Assembly (NCBI RefSeq): GCF_021502575.1
Contig: NZ_JAKFGN010000002.1
Coordinates: forward strand, 1,240,001 to 1,304,000
Length of the DNA: 64,000 nt
Origin: Bradyrhizobium sp. G127
GTDB lineage: Bacteria; Pseudomonadota; Alphaproteobacteria; Rhizobiales; Xanthobacteraceae
Reading direction: 5' to 3'
This document shows positions 53,290 through 62,067 of this stretch, piece by piece (position 1 is the first letter of the stretch; every line of letters starts with the position of its first letter). Under the pieces are notes generated by a model. It saw nothing but the letters and a program-made list of their open reading frames with translations, was not told the origin of the DNA and did no database searches. Position numbers and translations under genes: made by a program.

Positions 53290-54217
53290 TTTTTCTGCTC
53301 GACAAAAGACCCATGATGCCCTTCGGCATGACCAGGATCACGAAGATGAGGATGGCGCCGTAAAGCGCGATGCGAAGTTCGGCGCTAAGCTCGATCATGT
53401 GAGGCAGCGCGGTCAGCAAAAGCGCGCCGATCACAGGGCCGATCAGCGAGTTGATGCCGCCAAGCAGGACCATCGCCACGATATCGAGGCCGAGCGTGAT
53501 CGACAGGTAGTGCGGCTCGACGAACCCGGCGTAGAAGCCGTAGAACGCGCCGACGAGACCGGCGAGCGCACTGCCGATGGCAAAGCTGAGCAGCTTGTAC
53601 TTGAAGACATCGATACCGAGCGTTTCACCCAATTGGTCGTTCAGGCGGATGGCGGCAAGGCATTGGCCGATCCACGAGCCGAGCACGCGCTGGCAGATAA
53701 TGTAGATGACAACCAGCAGAGCCAGCGTCACGTAGTACCAGGAAAACCCGCTCGAGAATGTGAGCGAACCCCATGGTGTCCACAGCGACGGCTTCTCGAC
53801 CACCGTAATGCCGAGCGAGCCGTTGGTGACACTGTTCCAGTTGAGCGTGATCAGCCGCAGCACTTCCGAAAACGCCATGGTGACGACGGCGAAGTAGAAC
53901 TCTTTCAGCTTGAAGCGGAAGCAGATCGTGCCGACGAGAATGGACAGTGCCATTACCAGTGCGAGAGCGCAGGGAATGGCAAGCCAGAAATTCCAGCCGA
54001 AGCTCGTAACAAGGATCGTCACCACGTAGGCCGATACGCCAAACGAAGCGGCATGGAACATCGACAACTGGCCAGTGAAGCCGAAGATCAGATTGAAGCT
54101 GACGGCAAGCGACGCCGCCATGAAGCCATAAATGGCGATCGCCAGCGTGGAATCGCTTTTGACGAACCATGGCGCCACCAGCGCAACGAGCAGACCGCCT
54201 AGGATAGCAAATCTCAT
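53279..54217 (-). CDS. branched-chain-type (HAAT) ABC transporter permease, LivM (second set)
   Basis: A 312-residue permease with about nine hydrophobic segments. LIFGFTGQLSMFHAASFGVSAYV is the LivM hallmark, FRFKLKEFYFAVVTMAFSEVLR follows, the coupling loop is GQCLAAIRLNDQLGETLGIDVFKYKL, and GGINSLIGPVIGALLL comes near the end. It overlaps LivH by four bases (ATGA). Confidence 0.92.
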   Translation of the reverse strand: MRFAILGGLLVALVAPWFVKSDSTLAIAIYGFMAASLAVSFNLIFGFTGQLSMFHAASFGVSAYVVTILVTSFGWNFWLAIPCALALVMALSILVGTICFRFKLKEFYFAVVTMAFSEVLRLITLNWNSVTNGSLGITVVEKPSLWTPWGSLTFSSGFSWYYVTLALLVVIYIICQRVLGSWIGQCLAAIRLNDQLGETLGIDVFKYKLLSFAIGSALAGLVGAFYGFYAGFVEPHYLSITLGLDIVAMVLLGGINSLIGPVIGALLLTALPHMIELSAELRIALYGAILIFVILVMPKGIMGLLSSRKNAA

Positions 54218-55074
54218 GACTTATCTCCGAACAGCCCGCTCGGGCGAACAAGAAGGATGGCGATGAGGAAAACGAGCCCATACGCATCGCGGAAGGCAGA
54301 CGGAAAGAACACCGACCCGATGTTTTCACTCACGCCCAGAATAATGCCGCCGCCGAGCGCGCCGATCACGCTGCCGACACCGGCAAGGATCGCGGCCTCA
54401 ACCGCCTTCAAAATGTAGGCTGCGCCGATGGTCGGCTCGAGCGAGTACATGCTTGCATAAAGTCCGCCTCCGAGCCCGGCGAGCGCGGTGGAGTAGACAA
54501 CGACGATGGTTTGGAGGCGCTCAGTGCGAATTCCCATCAGCGCCGCGGCTTCCGGATTCTGCGCATAGGCAAACGCGGCGCGGCCGAGCCATGTCCGCGT
54601 CAGCGCCAGATAAGTGCCGAAGATGATCGCGAGGAAGACAAGGCAGACGACGACCTTGATTTTCGGCAGGAACATGCCCGCAACCTGAAACGCGCCCGGC
54701 AGAACATAGGTCAGATCTTTCGGCGTCGTCGTAAACGCCGCAAGGATAAGCGCCTCGAATACCGAGATTAGCCCGATCGAAACCAGAAGACCGTTCACGA
54801 GATTGCCGCGCGTGAAGCGGAACAGCATCAGGTCGGACAGATAGCCGATGATGCTGACAATGAGAACGGCGCCGATCACCGCCACCGGATAAGGAAGGTG
54901 ATTCACATCGTAGAGATACCACGTGCTGTAGGCGCCGAGCATCATAAACGCTCCGAGCGCAAAATTCACGATGCCGGTGAGCCCGAACGTCAGCGTCACA
55001 CCAAGCGCAATGATGCCGTAGAGCGAACCGACAATAATGCCGTTGAGCAGCTGACCGAGAATGAGCTGTGTCAT
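54214..55074 (-). CDS. branched-chain-type (HAAT) ABC transporter permease, LivH (second set)
   Basis: A 286-residue permease. QLLNGIIVGSLYGIIALGVTLTFGLTGIVNFALGAFMMLGAYS, split here by length, is the expected LivH start; the coupling loop is FAYAQNPEAAALMGIRTERLQ and the ending is VRPSGLFGDKS. It starts 108 bases after the binding-protein stop, across a strong hairpin. Confidence 0.92.
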   Translation of the reverse strand: MTQLILGQLLNGIIVGSLYGIIALGVTLTFGLTGIVNFALGAFMMLGAYSTWYLYDVNHLPYPVAVIGAVLIVSIIGYLSDLMLFRFTRGNLVNGLLVSIGLISVFEALILAAFTTTPKDLTYVLPGAFQVAGMFLPKIKVVVCLVFLAIIFGTYLALTRTWLGRAAFAYAQNPEAAALMGIRTERLQTIVVVYSTALAGLGGGLYASMYSLEPTIGAAYILKAVEAAILAGVGSVIGALGGGIILGVSENIGSVFFPSAFRDAYGLVFLIAILLVRPSGLFGDKS

Positions 55075-55142
55075 GGATAAGAGTACCCGTTGCGGATTGG
55101 CTCCGCGAAAAACACCAACATGTGCAGTTGAACGATCGGGAA

Positions 55143-55171
55143 GCGGCGCCCTGGATAGGCGAGGGCGCCGC
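55143..55171. terminator. hairpin between binding-protein and LivH genes
   Basis: A perfect 10-bp stem (GCGGCGCCCT / AGGGCGCCGC) with a nine-base loop, 11 bases after the binding-protein stop. No T-run follows on the minus strand, so it is likely a mRNA-stabilising or partial attenuating structure that raises binding-protein expression above that of the membrane and catabolic genes. Confidence 0.65.
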
Positions 55172-55182
55172 CTCTCCTCTCG

Positions 55183-56358
55183 CTATTTGGTCGGGTCGAA
55201 CTTGACGACCTCGATCGTGCCACCCTTGCGGACATGCACGACGTCAAATCCGAAGACTGCTTCGCCGGTCTGGTCGTACTTGATCTTCCACAAGCCGTCG
55301 TAGGTCATTTCCGACAGCACCTTGCGGATCTTGGCGACGTCGCTGACCGTACCCGCTTTCTGCATGGCTTCGACAAGCATGTAGACGTGGTCATAGCAGG
55401 AGGACGAGCAAAGCGGTGCCTGATCGTACGGGAAGTCACGCTTGTGAATCTTCTTGTAGCTCTCGACGAAAGCCTTGGTCTTCGGCTCGGTCTTCTCGGC
55501 TTCCTCGAAGTACTTCGGAACGTAGGCGATGTAGTCGGCAATCGTGTCCTTGTTCTTGAGCGCCGGGCCGATCGAGCCACGCACCAGGAAGAAGCGGTTG
55601 CCGAAGCCCGATTCCGTGGACTGGCGCACGATGTCGTACAGCACCGCATCCGAGTAGCCCGGAAAGAGAATGTCCGGCTTGCCAGACGCGAGCTTGGCGA
55701 GCGCTGCGCTGAAGTCCTTGGTGCCCGGCTCGAAGAGTTCGACCTGCAGCTCAATGCCGGCATCCTTGAACAAGCCGGTATAGATGTCGACGGCAGTCTT
55801 GCCGAAGGCATCGTTCTGGAAAAGCATCGCCACCTTTTTGGTATTCAGCTTTTTCAGGTAGTCGACCATCAGCTTGCCGAAGCCCGACTGCCCAGCATCC
55901 CAATTCCAGGTGCGCAGCAGATAGTCGTGATCCGGCTTGCCCAATGCGTGGTGCGCGGACGTTGCGCCGGCAAACAGCAAGAACTTGCCGTTGTTCTGGT
56001 TGGCAATCGGCTCGATCGCATTGAACACGTTGGTCAGGAACGGTCCGAAGACGAACTGAACGTTCTCTTCCATCATCTTGCGGAATTGCACGGTCGCCTC
56101 GCGCGGCTCGCCGCGCGTATCCATCTGCAGCAACTGAATCTTGTAGGTCTTGTCGCCGACCTTGAAGCCGCCCTTGGCGTTGATCTCTTCAACAGCGACC
56201 TTGGTGCCCTGCGCGGACATCCATCCGTATGTCGCAGTCGCGCCGGTCAGGGCCTCGATCTGCCCCAGCTTTACCGTTTCCTGGGCGACAGCCATTGGGC
56301 TGAACGACACGGCCGCCATTGCAATGGCGGCGACGCAAGTTTTCTTTATTTCGAACAT
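55183..56358 (-). CDS. HAAT-family substrate-binding protein (second set)
   Basis: Periplasmic binding protein of 391 residues, first gene of the operon. A Sec signal peptide is visible (FEIKKTCVAAIAMAAVSFSPMAVAQ, in part), with mature start near ETVKLGQIEALTGATATYG. TRGEPREATVQFRKMMEENVQF, GPFLTNVFNAIEPIANQNNGK and FVPKYFEEAEK-like segments follow. It belongs to the LivK/AmiC-type branch used for many carboxylates and aromatic acids. The next genes encode the transporter, then a crotonase and a dehydrogenase. Confidence 0.9.
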   Translation of the reverse strand: MFEIKKTCVAAIAMAAVSFSPMAVAQETVKLGQIEALTGATATYGWMSAQGTKVAVEEINAKGGFKVGDKTYKIQLLQMDTRGEPREATVQFRKMMEENVQFVFGPFLTNVFNAIEPIANQNNGKFLLFAGATSAHHALGKPDHDYLLRTWNWDAGQSGFGKLMVDYLKKLNTKKVAMLFQNDAFGKTAVDIYTGLFKDAGIELQVELFEPGTKDFSAALAKLASGKPDILFPGYSDAVLYDIVRQSTESGFGNRFFLVRGSIGPALKNKDTIADYIAYVPKYFEEAEKTEPKTKAFVESYKKIHKRDFPYDQAPLCSSSCYDHVYMLVEAMQKAGTVSDVAKIRKVLSEMTYDGLWKIKYDQTGEAVFGFDVVHVRKGGTIEVVKFDPTK

Positions 56359-56406
56359 TCCACTGTTCCTCCCCGAACGGTGTTGTATTATTCAAGTGAC
56401 GTACTA

Positions 56407-56418
56407 GTAATATATTAC
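56407..56418. promoter_or_regulatory. palindrome between the importer operon and the GntR gene
   Basis: GTAATATATTAC, a perfect 12-bp palindrome in the 229-base divergent control region, 49-60 bases before the binding-protein ATG. A plausible GntR operator, but it is AT-rich and could also overlap a promoter -10 region. Confidence 0.55.
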
Positions 56419-56587
56419 AAACTGACGGTCAACGCTTTCCGCACGAGGACGGCTGCTTGTGAAGATCATTGGTGATTGTGTGCAGCGCACTGTCCTTGTT
56501 TGTGCGCCTGCGCTATTTGAACCCGGTAACGTAGTATCGCGAAGCGAGTCGTGCCCGGCAGATCTGTTTTGAGGTTTTCATCATCAC

Positions 56588-57268
56588 ATGGCTAGGAAAA
56601 CCGGAATTGCGCCCCCGACCGAGTCCCAGGCCGACATGGCCCACCGCCGGCTGGAGGAAATGATTGTCACGTTGCAGCTCCCTCCAGGCAGCCACTGGTC
56701 CGAAGAGGGTCTGGCCGATCAGATCGGCATTGGACGAACGCCGGTCCGCGAGGCGGTGAAACGTCTCCAGGGGGATTACCTCGTCAGTATCTTGCCGCGG
56801 CATGGTTTGATGATCACGGAAATCAACGTTCATGAGCAGTTGCTCGTGATCGAATTCCGGCGCGAACTCGAAGCCTTCATTTCAAGGCGTGCCGCGCTCC
56901 GCATTTCCGCATCCGAGAAAGAATTGCTGACCGTGGCTGCGCGGGAGATCGACAACGCCGGCGCCAAGGGCAATCTGCAAAAGTATCTGCGCGAGGTCTT
57001 CAACGCGAACCACCTGATCGCGACGGCGTCGGGAAATCCCTTCGCGGCCAAATCGATTTCTCCGCTCCATGCCATGTCCCGGCGGTTCTACTACCGCTAT
57101 GAGAGAGATCTCCAGAATCTCGGCGCGATGGGCTCGCTTCACGCCGAGCGCGCACGGGCCGTCGTTCAGCAGGATGAAAAACTGGCCGTCGAGAAAGCCA
57201 ACGCGCTCATGGATCAGATCGAAAGCTATACCCGTCGAATATTCAATCTCAGCGTCGGCGCGTTGTAG
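56588..57268 (+). CDS. GntR/FadR-family regulator (paralogue of that at 48929)
   Basis: A 226-residue GntR regulator with a winged HTH (HWSEEGLADQIGIGRTPVREAV, in part) and an FCD-type sensor domain (REVFNANHLIATASGNPF, RRFYYRYERDLQN, HAERARAVVQQDEKLA). LEEMIVTL, IGRTP-REAV and EIN-H-QL are shared with the protein at 48929. It is divergent from the HAAT operon and converges on the CoA-transferase operon, so it is well placed to regulate both. The palindrome at 56407 is a candidate site. Confidence 0.87.
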   Translation: MARKTGIAPPTESQADMAHRRLEEMIVTLQLPPGSHWSEEGLADQIGIGRTPVREAVKRLQGDYLVSILPRHGLMITEINVHEQLLVIEFRRELEAFISRRAALRISASEKELLTVAAREIDNAGAKGNLQKYLREVFNANHLIATASGNPFAAKSISPLHAMSRRFYYRYERDLQNLGAMGSLHAERARAVVQQDEKLAVEKANALMDQIESYTRRIFNLSVGAL

Positions 57269-57298
57269 ATGCCGACGCCAAAATTACAGAAACAGGCC

Positions 57299-58888
57299 TC
57301 AACCCGCCTTCCGATCGTGCAAGGATGACGCGAAGAATGCCGCGTCCATCTCCTTGAGCTGATCGGCCATCTTCAGCGGCGCAAATTCCATCTGCTCGAG
57401 CACGTCGCGACGCACGTCGATACCGGGCGCAACCTCGGTAAGAATCAACCCCTTTGGCGTGACATCGAACACAGCGCGCTCGGTGATGACCTGCGCGCTC
57501 TGACCGCGCGCGACGCCTGATGCGACCGAGTATGTAATGTGCTCGACGCTGGGGACGAACTTGCGCACCTTGCCTTCCTTCACGATGCGCAGCTTGCCGC
57601 CGTCGAAATCGACTTCGAGCCCGCCCGTCGTAAAAGTTCCTGTGAACACGAGCCGCCTCGCGTTCTCGGCAATATCGATGAACCCCCCTGCTCCGGGATT
57701 CGCCACACCGAACTTCGAGACATTGACCGTGCCCTTCTCATCGAACTGAGCGAAGGCCAGCGCTGCGAACTGACAAAGACCGCCGTCGATCGCGTCGAAT
57801 TGATAGACGCCATCGAGGATGGCATCCGGATTGAGATTCGCCGAAAACTGCCAGCCGGACATGACGATACCGCCGTATGAACCGTGCTCGGTCGTGAACC
57901 AGTAGTCTTGCAGTCCCCCGTTGGCGAACTTCCCCTGTTCGGCCATGACGAGGGGAACGTCCGCAGCCGCGCCAAAACCGAAGATCGAAAGTTCGCGCTT
58001 GCGAACTTCCTGAGCCGCGCGCATCGCGACGACCTTGTCCGCTGACATCGGGATAGGCGGAAGCTGTGACAGCGGCTTGCGCGAACCACCGAAAAAGGCG
58101 GCGTCGAACTTTACATCCGTAGTCATCATCATGTTCGGGTCGACGACCACCGCATCCACGTACATGCCGGGAATCCGGACATCGGAGGCGGGCCTCTCGG
58201 CGTGCGCAACCTGACGGCGGACCTGCGCAATCACGCGCCCTCCGCTTCCTTTTGCGGCCAGCGCCAGCGCAATATTCGAAGAGACAAGCGCGTCATTCTC
58301 GAATGAGAGATTACCATATTCATCCGAAGACGATGCGCAGATAAAGACGGTGTCAAGCTTCCAGGCCGGATAAAACAGATAGGGACTGCCGTCGAACTCG
58401 ATGCGCTTGACGAGATCGTCCCTTGCGCGCTCGGTGAAGCGACCGCCGCCGTGCTTTGGATCGATGTACGTGTCGAGGCCAACGCGGGTCATATAACCCG
58501 GACTTCGGCGGGCCACCTCGCGCAGCCAGTGCATGGTGGCTCCGATTGGCCACGAATAAGCTTCGATCTTGTTTTCGCGGATCAGACGCATCAGCTCGGG
58601 CCGCTTGCCGGTCACGGGATCGACCGGATTGATGTAGGAACCGCCGACGATGCGCTTCATCAGCCCTTCTTGGGCGACGTGATCCATGCCCTTGATCCCT
58701 TGGGCATCACCGGTGCCTACCGGAAAATAGAACGTCAGATTCCGCGGCGCCGCTTCCTCGCGGAAGCGATCGCCCAGTGCCTTGAGCAACGTATCGGGTG
58801 TCACCCATCCGATCACACCGACACAACCGACCGACGAACCATCCGGAATGGATGCCACCGCCGCGGCAGCATCAACAATCTTGCTCAT
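57299..58888 (-). CDS. acyl-CoA:carboxylate CoA-transferase (class I)
   Basis: A 529-residue fused alpha-beta CoA-transferase of the propionate/acetate CoA-transferase (YdiF-like) type, which moves CoA from a donor thioester to a free carboxylic acid. The N-terminal half has SVGCVGVIGWVTPDTLLKAL and FYFPVGTGDAQGIKGMDHVA; the C-terminal half holds the catalytic glutamate at about E334 (FTTEHGSYGGIV), in the usual E-x-G context. FICASSSDEYGNLSFENDA and FDAIDGGLCQFAALAFAQFD fit the family. Last gene of a three-gene operon, overlapping the crotonase by four bases. It could activate the acid imported by the neighbouring HAAT system. Confidence 0.87.
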   Translation of the reverse strand: MSKIVDAAAAVASIPDGSSVGCVGVIGWVTPDTLLKALGDRFREEAAPRNLTFYFPVGTGDAQGIKGMDHVAQEGLMKRIVGGSYINPVDPVTGKRPELMRLIRENKIEAYSWPIGATMHWLREVARRSPGYMTRVGLDTYIDPKHGGGRFTERARDDLVKRIEFDGSPYLFYPAWKLDTVFICASSSDEYGNLSFENDALVSSNIALALAAKGSGGRVIAQVRRQVAHAERPASDVRIPGMYVDAVVVDPNMMMTTDVKFDAAFFGGSRKPLSQLPPIPMSADKVVAMRAAQEVRKRELSIFGFGAAADVPLVMAEQGKFANGGLQDYWFTTEHGSYGGIVMSGWQFSANLNPDAILDGVYQFDAIDGGLCQFAALAFAQFDEKGTVNVSKFGVANPGAGGFIDIAENARRLVFTGTFTTGGLEVDFDGGKLRIVKEGKVRKFVPSVEHITYSVASGVARGQSAQVITERAVFDVTPKGLILTEVAPGIDVRRDVLEQMEFAPLKMADQLKEMDAAFFASSLHDRKAG

Positions 58889-59628
58889 GACTTCACCGTG
58901 AAACGCTCGAAGGTTTTCTTGGAACTTGGCGACTCGCAGTTCAGCGCGAATTCGCGCGATGCCACTTCATCTAGGCGCTCCGCGTCAGCCATGATGAAGG
59001 GTTCAAAGAATCGCTTGGTGGATGCAATAGCTTCCGGCGGAACTGTCGTGAGGTGGTTCGCAACATCCATTGCATGGGACAACGCTGCGCCAGGCTCCGC
59101 CAGATCATCGACGAGGCCAATGCGCTCCGCCTCGACCGCATCGATGGGTTTCGCGCCCCATGTCAGCCGCCGCGCCCGCACCGGCCCGACCCGCGCGATC
59201 AGCGCCGTCAGCCCCCACGGTGGCAACCAGCCGTTCGGCGCTTCCGGTAAATGCCAGCGCGCGTTGGATGCGCTCACGACAATGTCGCACGACGCTGCAA
59301 GAATAAATCCGCCACCGAGGGCGTAGCCTTCCACCGCAGCGATCACCGGCTTGGCTCGGTACCCGATCGCACGCGCAAAAGCTGCCGTCACCGCTTCGTG
59401 GTGACACATTTCGGCGATCGACAGACCCGCCAGTTCCTTCAGGTCGCTGCCCGCACAGAATGCCGGGGGCGCACCCGTTAACACGATCGATCGCACATCC
59501 TTGTTGTGCTCGGCTTCAGCCAGCGCCGCGCCCAGTTGCGCCATCAGATCCGAACCCAACGCGTTGCGGCGCTGCGGCCGGTCGATGGTCACGACCGCAA
59601 CCGCTCCCTGTAACTGGGACTTTATCAT
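58885..59628 (-). CDS. atypical enoyl-CoA hydratase/isomerase family protein (paralogue of that at 51062)
   Basis: A 247-residue crotonase with GSDLKELAG and ALGGGFILAASCDIV. As in the paralogue, the first catalytic Glu is lost (Ile here), the second is retained (HLPEAPNG), and the normal GAGGTQRL block is replaced by GWLPPWGLTALIARVG. The next gene is the CoA-transferase, overlapped by four bases. The pair suggests parallel pathways or successive steps for related acyl-CoA substrates. Simple hydration is uncertain. Confidence 0.82.
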   Translation of the reverse strand: MIKSQLQGAVAVVTIDRPQRRNALGSDLMAQLGAALAEAEHNKDVRSIVLTGAPPAFCAGSDLKELAGLSIAEMCHHEAVTAAFARAIGYRAKPVIAAVEGYALGGGFILAASCDIVVSASNARWHLPEAPNGWLPPWGLTALIARVGPVRARRLTWGAKPIDAVEAERIGLVDDLAEPGAALSHAMDVANHLTTVPPEAIASTKRFFEPFIMADAERLDEVASREFALNCESPSSKKTFERFTVKS

Positions 59629-59639
59629 CTCAAGGTATC

Positions 59640-60968
59640 CTATTGGCCTATACGTGCGCCGTCAGCATTCACAGCTGCGCGGACATCCTGTCCGCGGATT
59701 TCACGGGGTGATAGATCGTTCCGGACCGCCATGACCGCGGCGTGACCGATGGCGTGCCCATAAGCAAAGCATTGCGCCGTCACGCGCGCCGACGCGACCG
59801 CTTCATGCTCAGCTGACAAGCAGCGGCCCGCCACCAGCAATCCTTCGCCCCGCTCCGGAACGAAACAGCCGTAAGGAACTTCGTAATAGTCGTTAAGCAA
59901 CCATTCGACTTTCGGCTTCTCGCCCGAATGAAGCTCGATCGGCCATGGCGAAACCGCAATGCCGTCGGCGAACTTCGTTCCTTGCACCACGTCGGAATTC
60001 ATAAGACGCTTGACGCCGGAAACCTGACGCGTTTGGCGGACCCCCACTTGAACGCCGGTGTCGTTGAGAAAGGCGTTCTCGCAGCCCACAAGATTGTCGT
60101 GAAAGAACCGCGCATACTCCCGCGCCTGAAGCCGCCCCTCGATTTCGGCATCGGTGAAATCGCGAGCGAATAGCGTGTTCAACTCACGTCCATCGGGACC
60201 GATCACGCGCGTGCAGTTGCAGAGCAACTCGTTCGGCCGCGTGGTCGCGAATAGCCAGATTTTCGCGCGGGGCAGCACATAGTCGCCGGCGTTATGCTTG
60301 GCCCGGATCATCGCCGAGATTTTCTCCGGCATGATGGTGTCCGCACCGTACTCCGCGATGAAGCGATCGATATCGACACCGAGCATGCGGAAGATCATCG
60401 TAGGATTCTGCACCCGACCCTGGTCGCCGACGAAATTGGGCAGACCCGCCATGGCCACCACATCCGCGTCGCCGCTGGCGTCGATCACAATCTTGGCGCG
60501 CGCATCGAGCGGCCCCTGCTTGGTCCAGACCTTCAGGCCCGCGATGCGATCACCATCCATATGAACGCCAGTTGCAACCGCGTGAAACACGATGTCCACG
60601 CCCGCCTCCCGGAGCATGGCGTCCGCGGCTTCTCGCCAGACATGAGGATCGTGCACCCTCGCCCACGTCTTCCCGTAGAGAACGGGATCCGCGAGACCTC
60701 CCATCGACTCGAGACGACGACAGAATTCATCCGCAAAGCCGAAAACCACCTGCTTCGGGCCTGCGGTGAGATTTTCCGTCGCCTCATAGAGACCGCAAAC
60801 GGTTCCGGACAGGCCGGCAACCGCACCGCCGCCGCAGAACCCATATCGCTCGATCAGGGTAACCTTCAGCCCCTGCCGTGCGGCTGAAATCGCGGCCGCC
60901 ACACCGGCCGCGCCGCCTCCGACAACCACAACATCTGTATCAACCCGGCTGGCGTCGCGAAAATCCAA
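59640..60968 (-). CDS. FAD-dependent oxidoreductase
   Basis: A 442-residue flavoprotein with an N-terminal dinucleotide-binding fold (DVVVVGGGAAGVAAAISAARQG) and the FAD_oxidored-type continuation RYGFCGGGAVAGLSGTVCGLY. ARAKIVIDASGDADVVAMAG and LLVAGRCLSAEHEAVASARV complete the flavin site. Enzymes of this group oxidise or reduce small organic substrates; the substrate here is unknown. The start is TTG at 60968, with GAGG seven bases upstream. First gene of the CoA-transferase operon. An inverted repeat is 20 bases upstream. Confidence 0.8.
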   Translation of the reverse strand: MDFRDASRVDTDVVVVGGGAAGVAAAISAARQGLKVTLIERYGFCGGGAVAGLSGTVCGLYEATENLTAGPKQVVFGFADEFCRRLESMGGLADPVLYGKTWARVHDPHVWREAADAMLREAGVDIVFHAVATGVHMDGDRIAGLKVWTKQGPLDARAKIVIDASGDADVVAMAGLPNFVGDQGRVQNPTMIFRMLGVDIDRFIAEYGADTIMPEKISAMIRAKHNAGDYVLPRAKIWLFATTRPNELLCNCTRVIGPDGRELNTLFARDFTDAEIEGRLQAREYARFFHDNLVGCENAFLNDTGVQVGVRQTRQVSGVKRLMNSDVVQGTKFADGIAVSPWPIELHSGEKPKVEWLLNDYYEVPYGCFVPERGEGLLVAGRCLSAEHEAVASARVTAQCFAYGHAIGHAAVMAVRNDLSPREIRGQDVRAAVNADGARIGQ

Positions 60969-60987
60969 GGCTCGACCTCTGATATCT

Positions 60988-61000
60988 TAGTGATGCACTA
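60988..61000. promoter_or_regulatory. inverted repeat upstream of the FAD-oxidoreductase operon
   Basis: TAGTG-ATG-CACTA, a 5-bp inverted repeat 20-32 bases before the TTG start. Possibly a GntR-type site; too short to be sure. Confidence 0.4.
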
Positions 61001-61184
61001 TTGGTATCTCATAATGCAAAACGAGCAGCCTTGCAACCGCCTCAGAATGCGGCAGTGCAACGGCGTGAGAGGCCAGCGCGGTTTGACGAAATCTGTCGTT
61101 CCCCCACGGTCCGGGAGTTCTCTGAGAGAGATTCAACGGCACTATCCTGGCGGCATAGTAAAGCCACGCGGCGGCCCGGAATCG
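61001..61184. other. intergenic sequence between the FAD-oxidoreductase operon and metQ terminator
   Basis: No gene is recognisable here. The region should contain the promoter for the minus-strand operon starting at 60968. I looked for a tRNA and for a glycine-riboswitch-like fold around the CTCTGAGAGAG stretch near 61120 and found no matching consensus. Confidence 0.4.
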
Positions 61185-61212
61185 AAAGGCCGGCATCATC
61201 TGCCGGCCTTTT
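61185..61212. terminator. bidirectional terminator downstream of metQ
   Basis: A perfect 11-bp stem (AAAGGCCGGCA / TGCCGGCCTTT) with a five-base loop and TTTT at the plus-strand 3' side; on the minus strand TTT follows the stem. It lies 55 bases after the metQ stop and so ends the metNIQ transcript. Confidence 0.8.
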
Positions 61213-61266
61213 CCTTGGTAATACGTAGCAACCCGGGACTTCAGCAGACCGGGAACACGGTCATGT

Positions 61267-62043
61267 TCACCACGTTGCGATGTAAGTGCCCTTGAAGCGG
61301 GTATCGAGGAACTTCTTGACCGGCTCTGAGCGGTAAGCGGCGATCAGGTCCTTGACCCACGACTTGTCCTTGTCCTCCTCGCGCACCGCGAGAATGTTGA
61401 TCCACGGCCCTTCGAGGCTTTCGCGCGCGATGGCATCCTTCGCCGGATTGAGACCCGCCTGAACGGCATAGTTGTTGTTGATCGAAACCAGATCGACATC
61501 CTGCAAGGAGCGTGGAAGTTGCGCGGCGTCGAGTTCGACGAATTTCAGCTTCTTCGGATTTTCCGCGATGTCGGCGATCGTTGCCGTCACGCCGACGCCC
61601 GGCTTCAGCTTGATCAGCCCTTGCTCAGAAAGGATCAGCAACCCCCGCGCACCATTGGACGGATCGTTGGCGATCGCCACGCGCGCACCCTCGGGCAGAT
61701 CCGCCAGTTTCTTGTACTTGATCGAATAGACGCCCTGCGGCGACGCGATGGTGTTCGCAACCTTGACGATCTTCCAGTTGGTCTTCGATATCTGGTTCTT
61801 GAGATAGGGTTCGTGCTGGAACGAATTAGCCTCCAGATCCTTCTGCGCCAAAGCCTGGTTCGGCACCACATAATCCGTGAACTCGATCACCTTGATGTCG
61901 AGGCCGCGTTCAGCAGCAACCTTGCGCACGACGTCAAGCACCTCGGCGTGCGGCCCGGCTGTGACGCCGACCCTGATCGTTTCTGCCCGGGCGGCACCGA
62001 TCAATGTGGCAAGAGCAATGATGGACGCTGTCAGCGTACGCAT
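61267..62043 (-). CDS. metQ: MetQ/NlpA-family methionine-type substrate-binding protein
   Basis: A 258-residue periplasmic protein of the NlpA family. ATG 62043 has AAGGAG nine bases upstream; the upstream TTG is unlikely. The signal peptide (RTLTASIIALATLIGAARA) lacks a lipobox cysteine, so it is a free periplasmic rather than a lipid-anchored MetQ. The body has VGVTAGPHAEVLDVVRKVA, FTDYVVPNQALAQKDLEANSFQHEPYL in pieces, and GLLILSEQGLIKLKPGVG. Ligand likely D/L-methionine or a derivative. Last gene of metNIQ. Confidence 0.88.
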   Translation of the reverse strand: MRTLTASIIALATLIGAARAETIRVGVTAGPHAEVLDVVRKVAAERGLDIKVIEFTDYVVPNQALAQKDLEANSFQHEPYLKNQISKTNWKIVKVANTIASPQGVYSIKYKKLADLPEGARVAIANDPSNGARGLLILSEQGLIKLKPGVGVTATIADIAENPKKLKFVELDAAQLPRSLQDVDLVSINNNYAVQAGLNPAKDAIARESLEGPWINILAVREEDKDKSWVKDLIAAYRSEPVKKFLDTRFKGTYIATW

Positions 62044-62067
62044 GGAAAACAACTCCTTATTGATGAT

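Noticed and set aside
55234-56475. A 413-codon plus-strand frame opposite the HAAT binding protein
   Set aside because: Antisense shadow; the minus frame has a signal peptide and binding-protein motifs.
49728-61017. The word GCATTATG found both upstream of the GntR gene and upstream of the FAD-oxidoreductase operon
   Set aside because: One shared 8-mer between two intergenic regions of about 200-300 bases is close to what chance gives.
61100-61140. Glycine-riboswitch-like or tRNA-like fold around CTCTGAGAGAG
   Set aside because: Only a short inverted repeat is present; the conserved riboswitch cores and tRNA arms are absent.
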